In this document: positions 35,001-46,900 of the stretch, in pieces
Position numbering within the stretch: the first letter of the stretch is position 1
Layout of the letters: every line of letters starts with the position of its first letter
Assembly (NCBI RefSeq): GCF_009870125.1
Contig: NC_046683.1
Coordinates: 51,785,869-51,849,868 of the forward strand
Direction of reading: 5' to 3'
Origin: Drosophila pseudoobscura
Lineage: Eukaryota; Arthropoda; Insecta; Diptera; Drosophilidae
DNA: 64,000 nucleotides
Notes under the pieces: model-generated
The model's database searches: none
Told to the model about the DNA's origin: nothing
The model's input: the letters and a program-made list of their open reading frames with translations, nothing else
Made by a program: the position numbers and the translations under genes

Positions 35001-38000
35001 CTTACATTTACAACTAAAATATGTATCAAGAGTTTTCTTGAGTTTTTTGTTTTTATTTTGATTTTGTGTCGTTTTGCTTAGTTCTAATAAAATTGTATTT
35101 TTGATTTTTCTCATGGTTTTTGCCCTCTGACCCCATCAGACTTGCGCCTGAGGTCATACAAAATTTTGATTAATGCTCAAGGTACATTGCAATTTTCATC
35201 TTTGTTTTTGTAAAATTTATTTAGCTTTAATGTTAAAAAGTGTCTTCTTCTTTGCGTTTTTTTTTTGATTTGTGCGCTCTTCTTCTTCATCTTTGTGAGG
35301 GGTTGAAAATTATAGGAAAATTTGAACGAAATAAAGTGAATGGAAAATCATTTGCCAGAACCCAGGAAGGGACCCAAAAATAATTCGAGAATTTGCATAG
35401 CAAAATTTGCTCATATTGTAAGAGGGGATGTGATTCCGGCTAAATCACCCTCAGCGAATGCAATTCTTTCCTTTTCATTTGATTTTTCATAAATTGCAGT
35501 TTTCCAGTTCACTTTTAAGCATGCAAATAGAGGGAACACCCTTATAGTACCGGGGACTGGGAGGGGAACTGGGACTGACCTGACTCCATGGGGTAGTATA
35601 TGTCGGGGCTGACTTTGCGCCCTAAAAATTGCTGCCAGACGATTTTCCCAAATTGCCATCAAAATTCAATAGAAAAGATTTGGGCAAAAATGTCGGAAAA
35701 ATATTTATGAAATTTGCCTACCATCCCCTGGTCCGAGGTCCGAGGGCCGAGTCCGTGGCAGCAACCCCCGCGGCCCAATCTTTAATTGCAGCAGCGCCCG
35801 TAAAAGTATCGGATGTCTGTACGCAATCAATGAGACGAAATTTGCATGGACACGTGACAAATAATTAACTGCCGAAAACGGGAGATATCCATGCGCCTCA
35901 GGGTGTGGCTACTTTTAATCAATAGCGCTATGGCTTAATGTATATAGATTTTGATTTTGGATTGGAATTTTTTACAACAGCAGCTGCTGACCCTGCGGAC
36001 TTGACCCTCACCGGACCATGCTGGGTTTTTGTTATCGCGCTTTTCTCTCATTTTTTCAGCGGGCTACACTCTCATGTAGATGTATTTTTTAAAGCAAACA
36101 TACTAATCAGGGGTGTGTTGGTCACTGCGTGTCCCAAAACCGGAAACAGTTTTACTTATTATTGTGTTTTTTTTTTTTTGTTCGGAATGTTTTATGAGGG
36201 TGCTGCTCGTAGGTTTTATTCAAAAACGGGAAGAATTAGGGGGGAACAGCTGCGAATGAGTTTTTTTTTTTTTTAAAGTGCCTAACCATATCTACTCGCA
36301 AGACATTTCGCTCCAGGCATTCTTGACAAATTGAATCAAATGGCAATTTAATAATTGATGTCGCCAAGGCCTTGGACCAGCATACAACCCTCGGAGAGAT
36401 GAAGGTCCCCTATTGGAAGCCAAAACAATGGGAAAGGTCTTCCCCTATCAAGGGAAACTTCTCGGGTAATCACGGTGTGATTTTAAGATTCTGAAGTAGG
36501 TCCACGGGTCTGGCACGCTTCAATCAAAGAATAAAAAATGTAATCTGGTAATTGATCAATTTGGAAATCACAATTTTTGAATTAAAAAGTCAAAAAAGAA
36601 ACGAAACTCAAGTTTAACAAATACAAATGTAGACATTTATTCGTTATATATACACACATATGAAATTATATTATAAGAACTAAGAAATAAGTGGAATATA
36701 AAAAAAAAATGTAGTACTTTTTCTATATGGATTTAAATATTGGATTTTAGATTTCCCTTAAGTTGTGTTTTGTGGGGACTCGGCGAAGTATTTGCTAAAA
36801 GGCACGCAGCATTTTAAAAAACACACGTTTTTAAAAAAAGGAATTTCAAATATAGCAAATTCATCAACGCCGGGTCCCAGGCTCGATTCGGTCCTATCAT
36901 CAACTCTTCGAGGGAAACTCTTCTTGCCGAAGAACAAACGCCTTAAATACTATAAAATAATCTGCAAGAATCGTTGCCCAAAACTGAAGAGTTGATCGAT
37001 CCGATTTGGCTTCTGGTTCGATCTTTATATATGTATATGTATATAGTATGTATCTCCATAAGTTTGACTAGAATGTGTTTAGTGGTTAGGCGACTAGTTT
37101 TGGTCTTTGGAATGTTTGAACTTAAAATTTTAATTAAACCAAGCGAAATATTATATTAATATATTAAATCATATGTATATCTAAACTTTAGTTGTTCTGC
37201 TCTGAGGTAAATTTACTACAAAAAAATTCTTATTTAGCTTTAAGGTTTCTTTCCTTTCGATGCGGTTTCGGTTTAATAGATTTTATATAGATTTTTTCTT
37301 TATAAATTCATTTTATTTAAATTATTGTTTTCAAGTCCGTCTGAGGTAGCAATTTTTGTTATGTTTTTTTTTTAACGTTTCATAATATATACTATTATTA
37401 TTTTTACTCGTTTATCGTTTTCATATTTATATTTATTTATTCTTATTGGTTTTCCTTTCTTTAAATATGTTTGTATAAAAAAGTACTAATGGTCATTGTA
37501 CTTTTGCCCTGAGTTGTTTTTGTGTGTTCTTATTTTTTACCTTCTGGCGCAATTTTCCTTTTCTTCAATCCCTCTCTCTAATCATCTTCCTCTGCTTTTA
37601 TAACATTATATCCCTCTAATATCCCCGCTAACTCTGTTCAATTTTCATCTAAAATCGGAATTTCCCCTGGAGTTCTCTTTTAACAATCCTTATGTACAAG
37701 TTTTGGTCGGGAAAAATCTCATCAAAATTGAAGACATTGTTTATAAGATTTGTTATTCAGTTTCGGTTAAGATTATAGTGCCTTTATACGATATAGAGGG
37801 GGTTTTTCCCAAAGTGAGAATCGAAGGAAATGGAGACATTCGGGACATTCCCAGAGTGTAGTCTTCGCTAAAAAATTTTTGATTTTGAGCAATTTCATTG
37901 TGCTGAAGCTTTACCATAGTTTATGCCTACAATTTTTGTGTGGGTTCAGCCCTATTTTAAGACCACACGATATCTAGTAGATGAGAAATGTATAATTTTA

Positions 38001-38701
38001 ATTTTGATTTGAAGCTACTGATGCTGCTACTACGATATATATCCTTTGACTCGTATATATGAATGCCCATCATCCTCTGCCTACCCCACCTTATACATGT
38101 ATGTACGTATTTAGATTTCCTCTCTCCACATCCTGTGCTCTCTCGACTGCAACTCTTTTACGATAAATTACAATTACGCATAGGAACTTTGATATTTAAT
38201 CACTAGAGATATATATGTTATAGGTTACGGTTTATGCTATGCCTTGGATCCATCAAAATATACATACATACATATGTGTATATATGATGACGACTAGCAC
38301 AGTGCTGCCAGCTGAAACGGACTTGTTCTTGTTCGGTTATAGGGTTATGGTTTATAGACTTTCATCCATGTTAGACATGGTGAACTTTTAGCTTTCTGCG
38401 ACTACCGATTGGTATTGATCGATTGTAATTGTTATTATTTGTATTGTATTTGTTAGGGGTGTATATTTAAGTTTAATTATGAGCTCAACTAATATGCGCA
38501 CTCAGTCTTTTGTAGTTCCACTATTTTGTCTCTTGTTCATGTTCCTAACTCTTATTTTCTTTTCTGTTATCTGTCACTTTAGCTTTAATTTTTTCGTTTC
38601 ATGGAGGATCTCGATAAATGTATCAGGGTTGTATTTTGGGTTGAACTTACGCTGGCAACACTGTAAAATGGGGTTGCATTTCCATTTCCCCGTCCTTGTC
38701 C
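32082..38701. other. Spacer and probable long 3'UTR of the zinc-finger gene
   Basis: No supported ORF. From about 34.5 kb up to 38.7 kb the plus strand is T-rich, so the minus strand, the sense strand of the zinc-finger gene, is A-rich as in long fly 3'UTRs. Candidate minus-strand AATAAA signals include 37312-37317, 36636-36641 and 35217-35222; which one is used cannot be told from sequence. A GTT repeat lies near 32450. Confidence 0.45.
32626..32790. repeat. Second dispersed repeat, copy 2
   Basis: Partner of 18428-18665. The strongest shared blocks are ATAGATTTTCTCCG at ~32682 and ATATTAAGATTA at ~32763. Confidence 0.5.
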
Positions 38702-41700
38702 TTAGGCTGGTGTTAGTCTGAAGCTCAACGTGGCCGACTCCGAGGCCCGCACCCTCACGGGCAGATAGACCAGAGCCGGGGCAAACTGCATCTCCGAGTC
38801 GGGATCGGCTGGCTGCAGATGGAAAGCCTGCATCTGATATGCTTCTTCGGCCCGATCCGGCTGAGCGTAGCTTGCCGGCTTTCCGGTGCCGTTGGCCAGA
38901 TCGCTGCACACCTCAAAGGGCGAGGTGGCGGCCGACCGATGGCCGCCTCCGATCCCGTTGGGTGTGATGGACTTGGAGGAGCGACGTCCTGGATTCGGTG
39001 AGCGGTTCTTGGATGCGGCCATCGGCGACTGGGAGCGGCCCGTGGCCTTTGGTGAGGGAGTTCCTGGTGTGTGTTGTGGAGGAGAGTGGGTTCTCTGGAG
39101 GGTTGTGGCCTTGGAGGTGCTTAGGTTGGTGGGTTCCACGTGGAGATCAGCTTCTTCTACAGCTGGCGGTGCTGCTGCCACCCGACTGGACTTGCTGCGG
39201 GACTTGCCTTGACTGCGTCCTGCTGGGGGTGGCGGTGGCGCTTCCAAAGAAGCCTCAACCCCATCGGCACTATTGAGTAGGGCATGCGAGCGTTCGTGGA
39301 TGAAAAGGAATGCGTAGTACGGCGTGGTGAAGGGGCACATGGAGCACTGGTACTCCTTGAAGCGTGGCGCTTGCTCCCCGAACATCCCAGGCAGAGGTGG
39401 CATTGGTGGCATGCCCTGCATACCCTTGGGCCCCTGCTGCTGCTGCATCTGTCCGAAAAGATGCTGCGCATTAAGATTCTGTAGAGCCTGGGCGAGATTG
39501 GGTGGAGGATTGCCAGCGCCCACGGATGGCGTTGCAGATGGGGCATTGCTGCTGCTGTTGCTCCCATTGGGTATCTTGAGCGTAGGACTGTTGGGCTTGC
39601 TGCGCGCGGATGGAGCCGGCGCCGGAGCTGCTTGCGTGGCTTCCAGCTCCCTGAGTCGCTCCACTCCGGCCGGTCCGTGTTCGTTCATCAGATGCGAGCG
39701 GAGCCACTTGAAGCTGCGGAATTGTCGCGCACACAGCGGACACACCTCGTGGACACTGCCGGAGTTAGTCTCTCCGCCTGGTGCTGCGGGAGGAGTCAGA
39801 TTCAGCTCCTGCTCCGGCTGTGTTGGCGGAGCCTGTTGCGCTGCGGCTGCGGCCGCCGCCTCCAGCTTGACGCCGTTCTGTCCTCGCGGCTGCGGCAGGG
39901 GCGAGCCCTCCTCGATTATGCCGTGCGTGTTGTGTTTGTGGACGCGCAGGAAGTACTTGCTGCACAGCTCTTTGTTGCAGATGTTGCACACAACGCCCCC
40001 GATCTGGGCACCGTTCTCGATCTCGATGCCGTGCATCCGCTGCATGTGGGTCTTCATGAAATACTTGTTGCACAGCTCCTTGTTGCAGATCTCGCAGTAG
40101 CTGCTCGTTGGCGTTATCGTGTAGGCCGGCCGATTCGGTGGCGGAACGGGAACACTGCCAGCGCCTGCGGGTGGTGCCACCGGACGCTCAGGCGTGTAGA
40201 AGCCCTCGCGCAGTGGACTCCCACTCGGAGCGGTCGCTCCCCTGGGTATGTGTGCCTCGGCGATATGTTGCTTGAATTCCTCGCCACTGCCTGGCGAGGA
40301 TCTGGCTCCTCCAGCCCCTCCGTTCGGGGGCGTTTGTGGTGCTGCCTGCTGCTGATAGAGGGCGTGCAAGGGCAGCTGTTGCGGATGCTGTTCGGGCAGT
40401 GGCATGGACATGGGTGCCATCTGTAGAGGCATCTGCATCGGCAGCTGCATCTGGGCGGCGTGCTCCGTCATAAGATGCGCTCGTAGAGCGTACTGGTTCT
40501 CCAGCTCCCGGCCGCACAGGTGGCATGGCAGGGGTCTCTTCCCGTTGATGTCGTTGAGCTGCTGCAGCATCGATTGCAACTTCTGGAGGTTCTGCAGCCC
40601 CATCACGGACCCGTTTAGCTTCTCCTCGTCCAGGTCGGGTTCCAGTTTGATCCGCTTGCTGGGCTGTTCGATCAGATCTTGCTCCTGCTCGGGCTCTGGC
40701 TCCTGCTCAGGCTCCTGGTCCGCCTCTGTCTGTTCCATCGAAGCAGCGGCCGCTGCCTTGGCCAGCATCAGATTCAGGGGCATAAACGGCCAGCCACTTA
40801 ACTGTGTCTCGTCCTTGCCAATCTGCGGCAAATCCTCCGGGGGCACGAAAATCCCATGCCGCTTCCATTTGTGGGTGCGCAGGAAGTACCTGTTGGCGTA
40901 CTCCTTGTGGCACATCTCACAGTAGAACTCCGGGAAATGAACGCCTAGACGTCGCAGCTTCTCTGCACTGAGGTTGGACTCCCTGGCCTGCTGCTGAAGG
41001 TGCGACGGCAGCTTTCGGGGCGGCGGCACAAAGTTCACCTCCTCCTGCTCCAAGGAGAAGTCCTCGCGGAATCCCTCGGGCAGCTGAAAGGGCTTAGGGA
41101 TGTCCACCTCTGCCTGGGTCTCCTGCTTGATGGGCTGCTGCGTCAGGGACTGGATCTGGGGCGACGACTCAATGGGACTGCCGCGTCGCGACTGGCCAGG
41201 CTGGGAGTTTGGCGACGAGTCAGCGGCTTGGTCGTGCTGCTTGGCTCGGTGGCGTCGCATGGCAAAGATGTTGGTGAATCGCTTCGAACAGATGTCGCAG
41301 TGAATCGTGGCCGCCGGCGGTGCGGCCGCGGACTGATCCGTTTTCTGAGCCACACTCGGCGGTGGCTGGGCCTCCCTCTGTAGCTGGAACATGTGGCTCA
41401 TGGAGCTGCCACTGTTGCTGTTGTTGTTGCTGCTTGTGGTGTTGTTGTTGTTGTTGTTGGAAGTATTGGATGGGGGCTCTCCCACGGGATCGAAGATCCC
41501 ATGCTTGTTGGCCTTGTGCGTCTTGAGGAAGTACTTGTTGCAGAACTCCTTGTTGCACAGCTCGCAGTAGGCCTCCGGATTGAAGATGCGCAACGGTGGA
41601 CGATTCAATCCATCCACGCCGGGGAATCCCGACATGCCGAGGAGCGGCAGATATCCAGCGGGACCCATGCCTGGTGGAAAGGGAAAGGCGGGCGCCAGGG

Positions 41701-42775
41701 CCGAGCCATGCGAATGATGCTGCTGTTGCTGGGCCATGGCACGGAACCAGTGATCCTGCTCCTGTTCCTGCTCCTGCTCCTTACCATGGCCATTGGACAG
41801 GTCGTGGTCCAGCTGCATCTGCATATGTTCCTGCATCTGATTGGGGCTCTCCTCCCGCTCCAGCTTCACCTTGATTGAGCTGAGAAAGTCCATGGGTTCG
41901 TTCCCATCCCGATCCTGATCCTGATTCTCTCCCTCACGATGGTCCTGCAGCATGTGGAGGCTGAGCTTGAACTCGGTCTCGAAATTCTCGCCGCACTGCT
42001 TGCAGTAGGTCTGATACGGATTCCGCCGCTGATGCTGATGCTTGTCCTCTGATATGTGTTCGCTGGAAGGATCTGAATTCTGCTCGGGCTCCTCTTGCTT
42101 GTGCTGCTGCAGGAGCTCGAAGGTCTCCTTCAGTTTCTCCATCGACTTGGGCAGGAACATCTTCGATAGCTTCTCCTCGTAGTCTACCCGGGTGGCAGTG
42201 TCCTGCCTGCGATCCTCGATCTCTGCTGGTGGTTCGCCTTCGCCTCCGCTGAGGTTGAGGGCCTCCAGGCGAATGGGATTGTGCTGCTTACGTCGCTTCT
42301 TGGCCGCATCGCTGAGGGCTTCCAGCAGCTGCAGCTGCATGGCTGCCGCATTGGCTGCCGCTGCCGCCGTCGCTGCCATGGCCGCCATGGTGGCCCCCTC
42401 TTCCGTTTCCGCTGCTGCTTCCAGACCCGTTCCATCCTCCACTCTATCTCCATTTCCCTCTCCCGTTTCCGTTTCAATATCGTCTTCGGCATTGTCTGCC
42501 TCATTTGTGCTGCTTCCCGCTGGCTTCGGTCTCGGCTCCTGCTGCTGCTCCTGCCCCTTGACCAACTGCTCCGTGGGTGAAATGGTGCCGTCTCCTCCTG
42601 CTGCTGCTCCTGCTCCTGTTCCTGCTGTTGCTGTTGCTCTTGTGGCTTCATGGGTATTGTTGCTGTTGTTGCTGCCTCGGTTCGTGTTGAGTGTCGACGA
42701 GTTGGAGACATCGGAGAGAGCAGTGTCCTCGCTGCTCAGATCTGGCGGTGGGGTGGCATATATGGATGCAGCCAT
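38702..42775 (-). CDS. C2H2 zinc-finger transcription factor, 1357 aa
   Basis: One 4.07-kb coding exon. ATG context is CCAAAATGG, and a TTTTGCAG acceptor lies 14 bases upstream (exon begins at 42789), so at least one 5'UTR intron exists. Nine C2H2 fingers start near residues 258, 404, 493, 619, 751, 894, 930, 1012 and 1144. Fingers 2, 4, 6 and 7 are variants of one module, YCE-C-KE-NKYFLKTH-HGI, suggesting internal duplication. Four SUMO-acceptor-like sites occur (VKLE 303, IKQE 549, IKLE 709, VKLE 969), plus a CtBP-like PTNLS near 1215. The rest is low complexity (Gln, Ala, Asn, Glu, Pro). Nuclear DNA-binding regulator by family; targets unknown. I do not recognise the fly orthologue with confidence. 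Confidence 0.94.
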   Translation of the reverse strand: MAASIYATPPPDLSSEDTALSDVSNSSTLNTNRGSNNSNNTHEATRATATAGTGAGAAAGGDGTISPTEQLVKGQEQQQEPRPKPAGSSTNEADNAEDDIETETGEGNGDRVEDGTGLEAAAETEEGATMAAMAATAAAAANAAAMQLQLLEALSDAAKKRRKQHNPIRLEALNLSGGEGEPPAEIEDRRQDTATRVDYEEKLSKMFLPKSMEKLKETFELLQQHKQEEPEQNSDPSSEHISEDKHQHQRRNPYQTYCKQCGENFETEFKLSLHMLQDHREGENQDQDRDGNEPMDFLSSIKVKLEREESPNQMQEHMQMQLDHDLSNGHGKEQEQEQEQDHWFRAMAQQQQHHSHGSALAPAFPFPPGMGPAGYLPLLGMSGFPGVDGLNRPPLRIFNPEAYCELCNKEFCNKYFLKTHKANKHGIFDPVGEPPSNTSNNNNNNTTSSNNNSNSGSSMSHMFQLQREAQPPPSVAQKTDQSAAAPPAATIHCDICSKRFTNIFAMRRHRAKQHDQAADSSPNSQPGQSRRGSPIESSPQIQSLTQQPIKQETQAEVDIPKPFQLPEGFREDFSLEQEEVNFVPPPRKLPSHLQQQARESNLSAEKLRRLGVHFPEFYCEMCHKEYANRYFLRTHKWKRHGIFVPPEDLPQIGKDETQLSGWPFMPLNLMLAKAAAAASMEQTEADQEPEQEPEPEQEQDLIEQPSKRIKLEPDLDEEKLNGSVMGLQNLQKLQSMLQQLNDINGKRPLPCHLCGRELENQYALRAHLMTEHAAQMQLPMQMPLQMAPMSMPLPEQHPQQLPLHALYQQQAAPQTPPNGGAGGARSSPGSGEEFKQHIAEAHIPRGATAPSGSPLREGFYTPERPVAPPAGAGSVPVPPPNRPAYTITPTSSYCEICNKELCNKYFMKTHMQRMHGIEIENGAQIGGVVCNICNKELCSKYFLRVHKHNTHGIIEEGSPLPQPRGQNGVKLEAAAAAAAQQAPPTQPEQELNLTPPAAPGGETNSGSVHEVCPLCARQFRSFKWLRSHLMNEHGPAGVERLRELEATQAAPAPAPSARSKPNSPTLKIPNGSNSSSNAPSATPSVGAGNPPPNLAQALQNLNAQHLFGQMQQQQGPKGMQGMPPMPPLPGMFGEQAPRFKEYQCSMCPFTTPYYAFLFIHERSHALLNSADGVEASLEAPPPPPAGRSQGKSRSKSSRVAAAPPAVEEADLHVEPTNLSTSKATTLQRTHSPPQHTPGTPSPKATGRSQSPMAASKNRSPNPGRRSSKSITPNGIGGGHRSAATSPFEVCSDLANGTGKPASYAQPDRAEEAYQMQAFHLQPADPDSEMQFAPALVYLPVRVRASESATLSFRLTPA

Positions 42776-43491
42776 TTTGGATGATATTACTGCAAAAGAG
42801 AGAGGGAGAGAGAGGAGAAAGGGGAGAAATGGTATTGATGAGTGAAGAACTTTTTAATTGAAGTCGCAGCCAAAAGCCGAAGCCATGCTAGCGGGTGGCA
42901 TGGGTAGGTCGAAGGGGTGGTGTGGGGTGGAGTATGCATGTACATAATTAATGGTTCTATATATGTTCATTTATATGTATATTAGATGTATTTATAAGGG
43001 TTTATTGTGGTCGGGTAAATTTTGGTATTTTACAGGCCAAAAGTAGGAATGTTTCAGGATAAATTCAATGTGTCTTACGTCCAATGCAGTCCTATACTCG
43101 TATGTACATCTCTTCCATCTATCATGCCCCCACTGACCATTTCTCTGAATGTACATAATGTATGGCTTGAGGGCTTAAATCCTACGAGCCTTACATATTG
43201 GAAGAAAAATAATAAGATGAAAAAAGCCACATAGAATATTTGAGACCATTCAATTTTGGTTTTGGCTTCGTTCTACTCCTCATTTTTCTTTTCCCCCTCC
43301 CATGTCTCAGCTTTCTCCTTTCTCCTATATTTTGCCAACACCCACACACACACACATATATAAAATATTTGTGTCTCATTTCCGTATGCGCTTAATTTCA
43401 TTTCTCTGCCGCTTCTGCTGCTTCTTTCTTCGTCATCATCATCATTCCTTGGGCCCCCCTCTACCATCATCTTTCGAGCTGTTCTTCACCC

Positions 43492-43512
43492 GCTCTCTCT
43501 CTCTCTCTCTCT
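43492..43512. repeat. (CT)n microsatellite
   Basis: CT run of about 20 bases; on the minus strand this is a GAGA-type tract that GAGA factor could bind. Confidence 0.85.
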
Positions 43513-43871
43513 CCCTCTTTCTCTACCACCCAACCAGCCACCCACCTATTCCTCTATCGCTACACTTTTTCATTTTTGTGCAAATTCTATGAAAAATTTT
43601 TCCATTATGTACACAAATACCCAGGCAGTCCTCAGAGCACACTTATAGCACACATATATAGGTTCCTTTTTTTGTTTGCTATGCCCCCAGATGCCACCCA
43701 CTAACACACAAACACACACACACTCCCGCACACACACACACATATATAAACCCATTTTTGGGGGACAGAAGGAGGAGGAGGGAGGCGCACACACGAAAAT
43801 TTATACAAAGTCATCCGATTTAAGGAATACAAATTTTGCTTATTTTCTCCTCTTTCTCTCTCTCTCGCTCC

Positions 43872-43876
<5 letters not shown>

Positions 43877-43903
<27 letters not shown>
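43877..43903. repeat. (GT)n microsatellite
   Basis: Uninterrupted GT run of 26 or so bases, the longest in the window. Confidence 0.9.
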
Positions 43904-43906
<3 letters not shown>

Positions 43907-46900
43907 TGGAAGTGTGTGGCACACACCAACACAGAAAACTTTTTGCGTCTCACAAACAAACACACACATACAATACGTACATACAACCCCCTCCCCACAT
44001 CAGTCCTCTCTCTCCGCCTGAACACCCCCTCACTTGAGCCGAGCATAAAACTTATAAAAATTTTCTTCAACATGACTTGGTAAAATAAATTTGATTCTCA
44101 AGAAAAGCGAAAAAGGAAGTAAGACCAAAGCAGGATGGGAGGGATAGTGGTGGGCGGAGGGTGAATTTTCTGCCAGGCAACCAGGGGGTGAGGGGGGTGA
44201 GTGTCAGTGGGTTTGAGGGGGAGGCGGTGGGGAAAATTTTTCGAAATAAACCGAAAATTTCTTTTTCCTATTTGAGTAGAAGCCAAAAAGGAGGAAAGCT
44301 TTTGGAGGTGCAGGAAAAACAGGCTGAGCGAGGGATAGAAGAAGTAGGAGGAGGGAGAGGAAGAGGAGGAGCAGAAGCACGCCGAAGAAGGTGGCGAAGA
44401 AGGAGAGGAGAACGTAGTGGGGGAGTGGGCACAGAATGGGGAAAAATAAAGCAGAAAAGCAAGAAAAATATTCTCAACTATGCTGCAGACATAAATTAAG
44501 TTTCCATGGTTGGAAATTGGTTCTCTTGCTACATTTTCCTCCTTTTGCCTCTGGTGTCGTTGTTGTTTTTGTTGTTGACTTTTCTTTTATACAATTTCTT
44601 CGGAACATCCCCCCTACCAGCCCCCTGGACCAGAGCATCCTTTTGGCCTTCTGGTACTTTGAGAAGTTAAGCAAAAATGCCGGCCAGGATGTGCGCATTT
44701 CTCTTCAGAAACTCTCCCTGGGAGTGTGCGAGTGTATCTATGTGTGTGAGTGTATCTGAGTGTTGCTTGTATTTTGGTTGGGATTTTTATAAAGCCTAAG
44801 GTAGTTTTATGTTATTTTATTTGATTTTTTTTGGGCTGCCTGCCTGCCCGTCCATCTTTTGGGTGGGTTGAGGAGTAGTGGGAGAAGGATGGTCAGGAAA
44901 AAATGTTCGAAATGAAAATGGCAGCCGAGTGTAAACAGAACCATGTACTTGTGCTCCTTATACCAACATATATACATGGCATACATATCGTACATATATT
45001 TGAGGAGACTCGAGACGAAAGGCGGCTAATTTGGCCAACCAACATATCAAAGTAGTTTCGGGAATGAGGGGCTCTGGAGTCTCGAGACACTTGCCAAAGG
45101 GAAGAGCCAATAACATTAGATTGGTTCTGGCCATGGTGTGGTATGGTATGGTATGCCCTGCCATTCGCTTAAGACTTTATAAATTGGAAAAGGTAGAAGA
45201 AAACGTAGAAACATGGCTTAAGGGCTAGGTAGGGACTATCTAAAAATATTTTAAACTTATTCTGTCTTGGAAGTGTTCAAAGAATGCAAATCAAAATCAG
45301 GTACAAAACAATTGAATGTAAATCCATAGATCATCCTATGAGATATAGGTCTGATGAATGGATGGTAGAACTTTAGATAAATTGTTCAAGCAGAACAAAA
45401 ATGTATTCATTATTCTATCAATATTTGACGATCCATTGATGGCACTTTAAACTACACATTCAAAAAAATGCACACGTAAATAATACTTCTTATATCATCA
45501 ACATACTCATTAATAATTTGTTGTTTTGGTTTTTTCGCGATCCGTTAAACTTTCATTTAGTTGCACTTTCAGTTGGGAAAAATTTTCCGTTAATTGTCGG
45601 TTTCCTAAACGATCATTGGCTCACTTTACCAATTACCTTTCAATAAGTCACACGGTCATGCGCGTTCGGCACTGTGCTCTCTTTTTCCGAGTTGTTGCGA
45701 TCGTGTGGTGGTTTTATGTCCTGCCAAGTGGCCCGTTCGTTTGCAACTGCCGCATGACACAGCAGAAAAACAAAAAATATCAACTATCAATTTCCCGATT
45801 TCCTCAAAATCAAAACAGCAAATAGCAATGATACTAAAATCACAACGATACACACACACTCACACACGAACCCTTACCCTCTATAGCGTTTAATAGTTTT
45901 TCCACATACACTCATACATAGAGAGAGCTTCCTCTACCCATATCACGGAAAAAACCTCAATAAAACACCCCAAAATATCAAAAATCATAGAATTTCCCTT
46001 AAAAAAAAAATCCATACAACGTACACTTAGCAGCGCTGCCCGGAAAACCATTATTGCTCCGCCCCTTTTTTGGTTTTCTTTTTTTTTCAGTAAAATTTTT
46101 CAGTTACCACCACAAAAGGGAAAGGGATAGACACAGTGGCAATCAGAGAACGACTGAAGGAGAGAGCGAGAGGGGTGACACACGGAATGAGCAACAATCG
46201 CATCGCGCAACGTTGAATGGGGTTTTACTTTTCCTCTGTTGTTGTTGCAGCAGCAGTGTTAGTTGTCGTGCCAATAGTTTATCATATTTCAATAGGATTT
46301 TCAATTTGTTTTTCTTACTGCAGTGAAGTCAGTTCAGTCGTGGCTGTTATTGGTGTACAGCCGAGTACGAGTACGAGTATGTATTATAGATTTTGTTATT
46401 CTAATTTATGCACTCTCCATGGAATTTGGGTGACTCTGCTCTGTCTTTCAGTTTCCTTGAACCCTTTATCTGAGATATAATAGAACTATTCGGAGAGGAC
46501 ACTAGAGGTACTTTACTAGCTAAGAGATAATGGAAGACGGTTCCAGGGTTGGTATGCAACTGGATTGCTATAATAGAAGGATTTTGAAGGTAATTTAGTG
46601 AGAGGATTTTGCAAGTGTCTGTTAACGAGATGATTACTCGGGATGGTTACCAAGAGCATGTAGCGGTACATTTGGCGTTGGCTATTAAAGCGAAGGCAAG
46701 AAGGGAAAAGTATTGGATGATTATTGTGGTTATACTCAGCTCTCGTATGTATGGATATTTTAGATAAGTATTATCGTTTTTTACTTCATGTTTTGAAAGC
46801 TGACTTTTTAAGACTGATAATTTCATGTATTTATGCGGGCGGAATTTTCACTTAATGATTACATGTTGCTACATCAAAAAATATTTCAAATTCTGCTGGT

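Noticed and set aside
39324-40426. Plus-strand frames of ~260 codons opposite the zinc-finger exon
   Set aside because: Shadow frames of a GC-rich coding exon; the minus-strand frame is far longer and has nine clear fingers.
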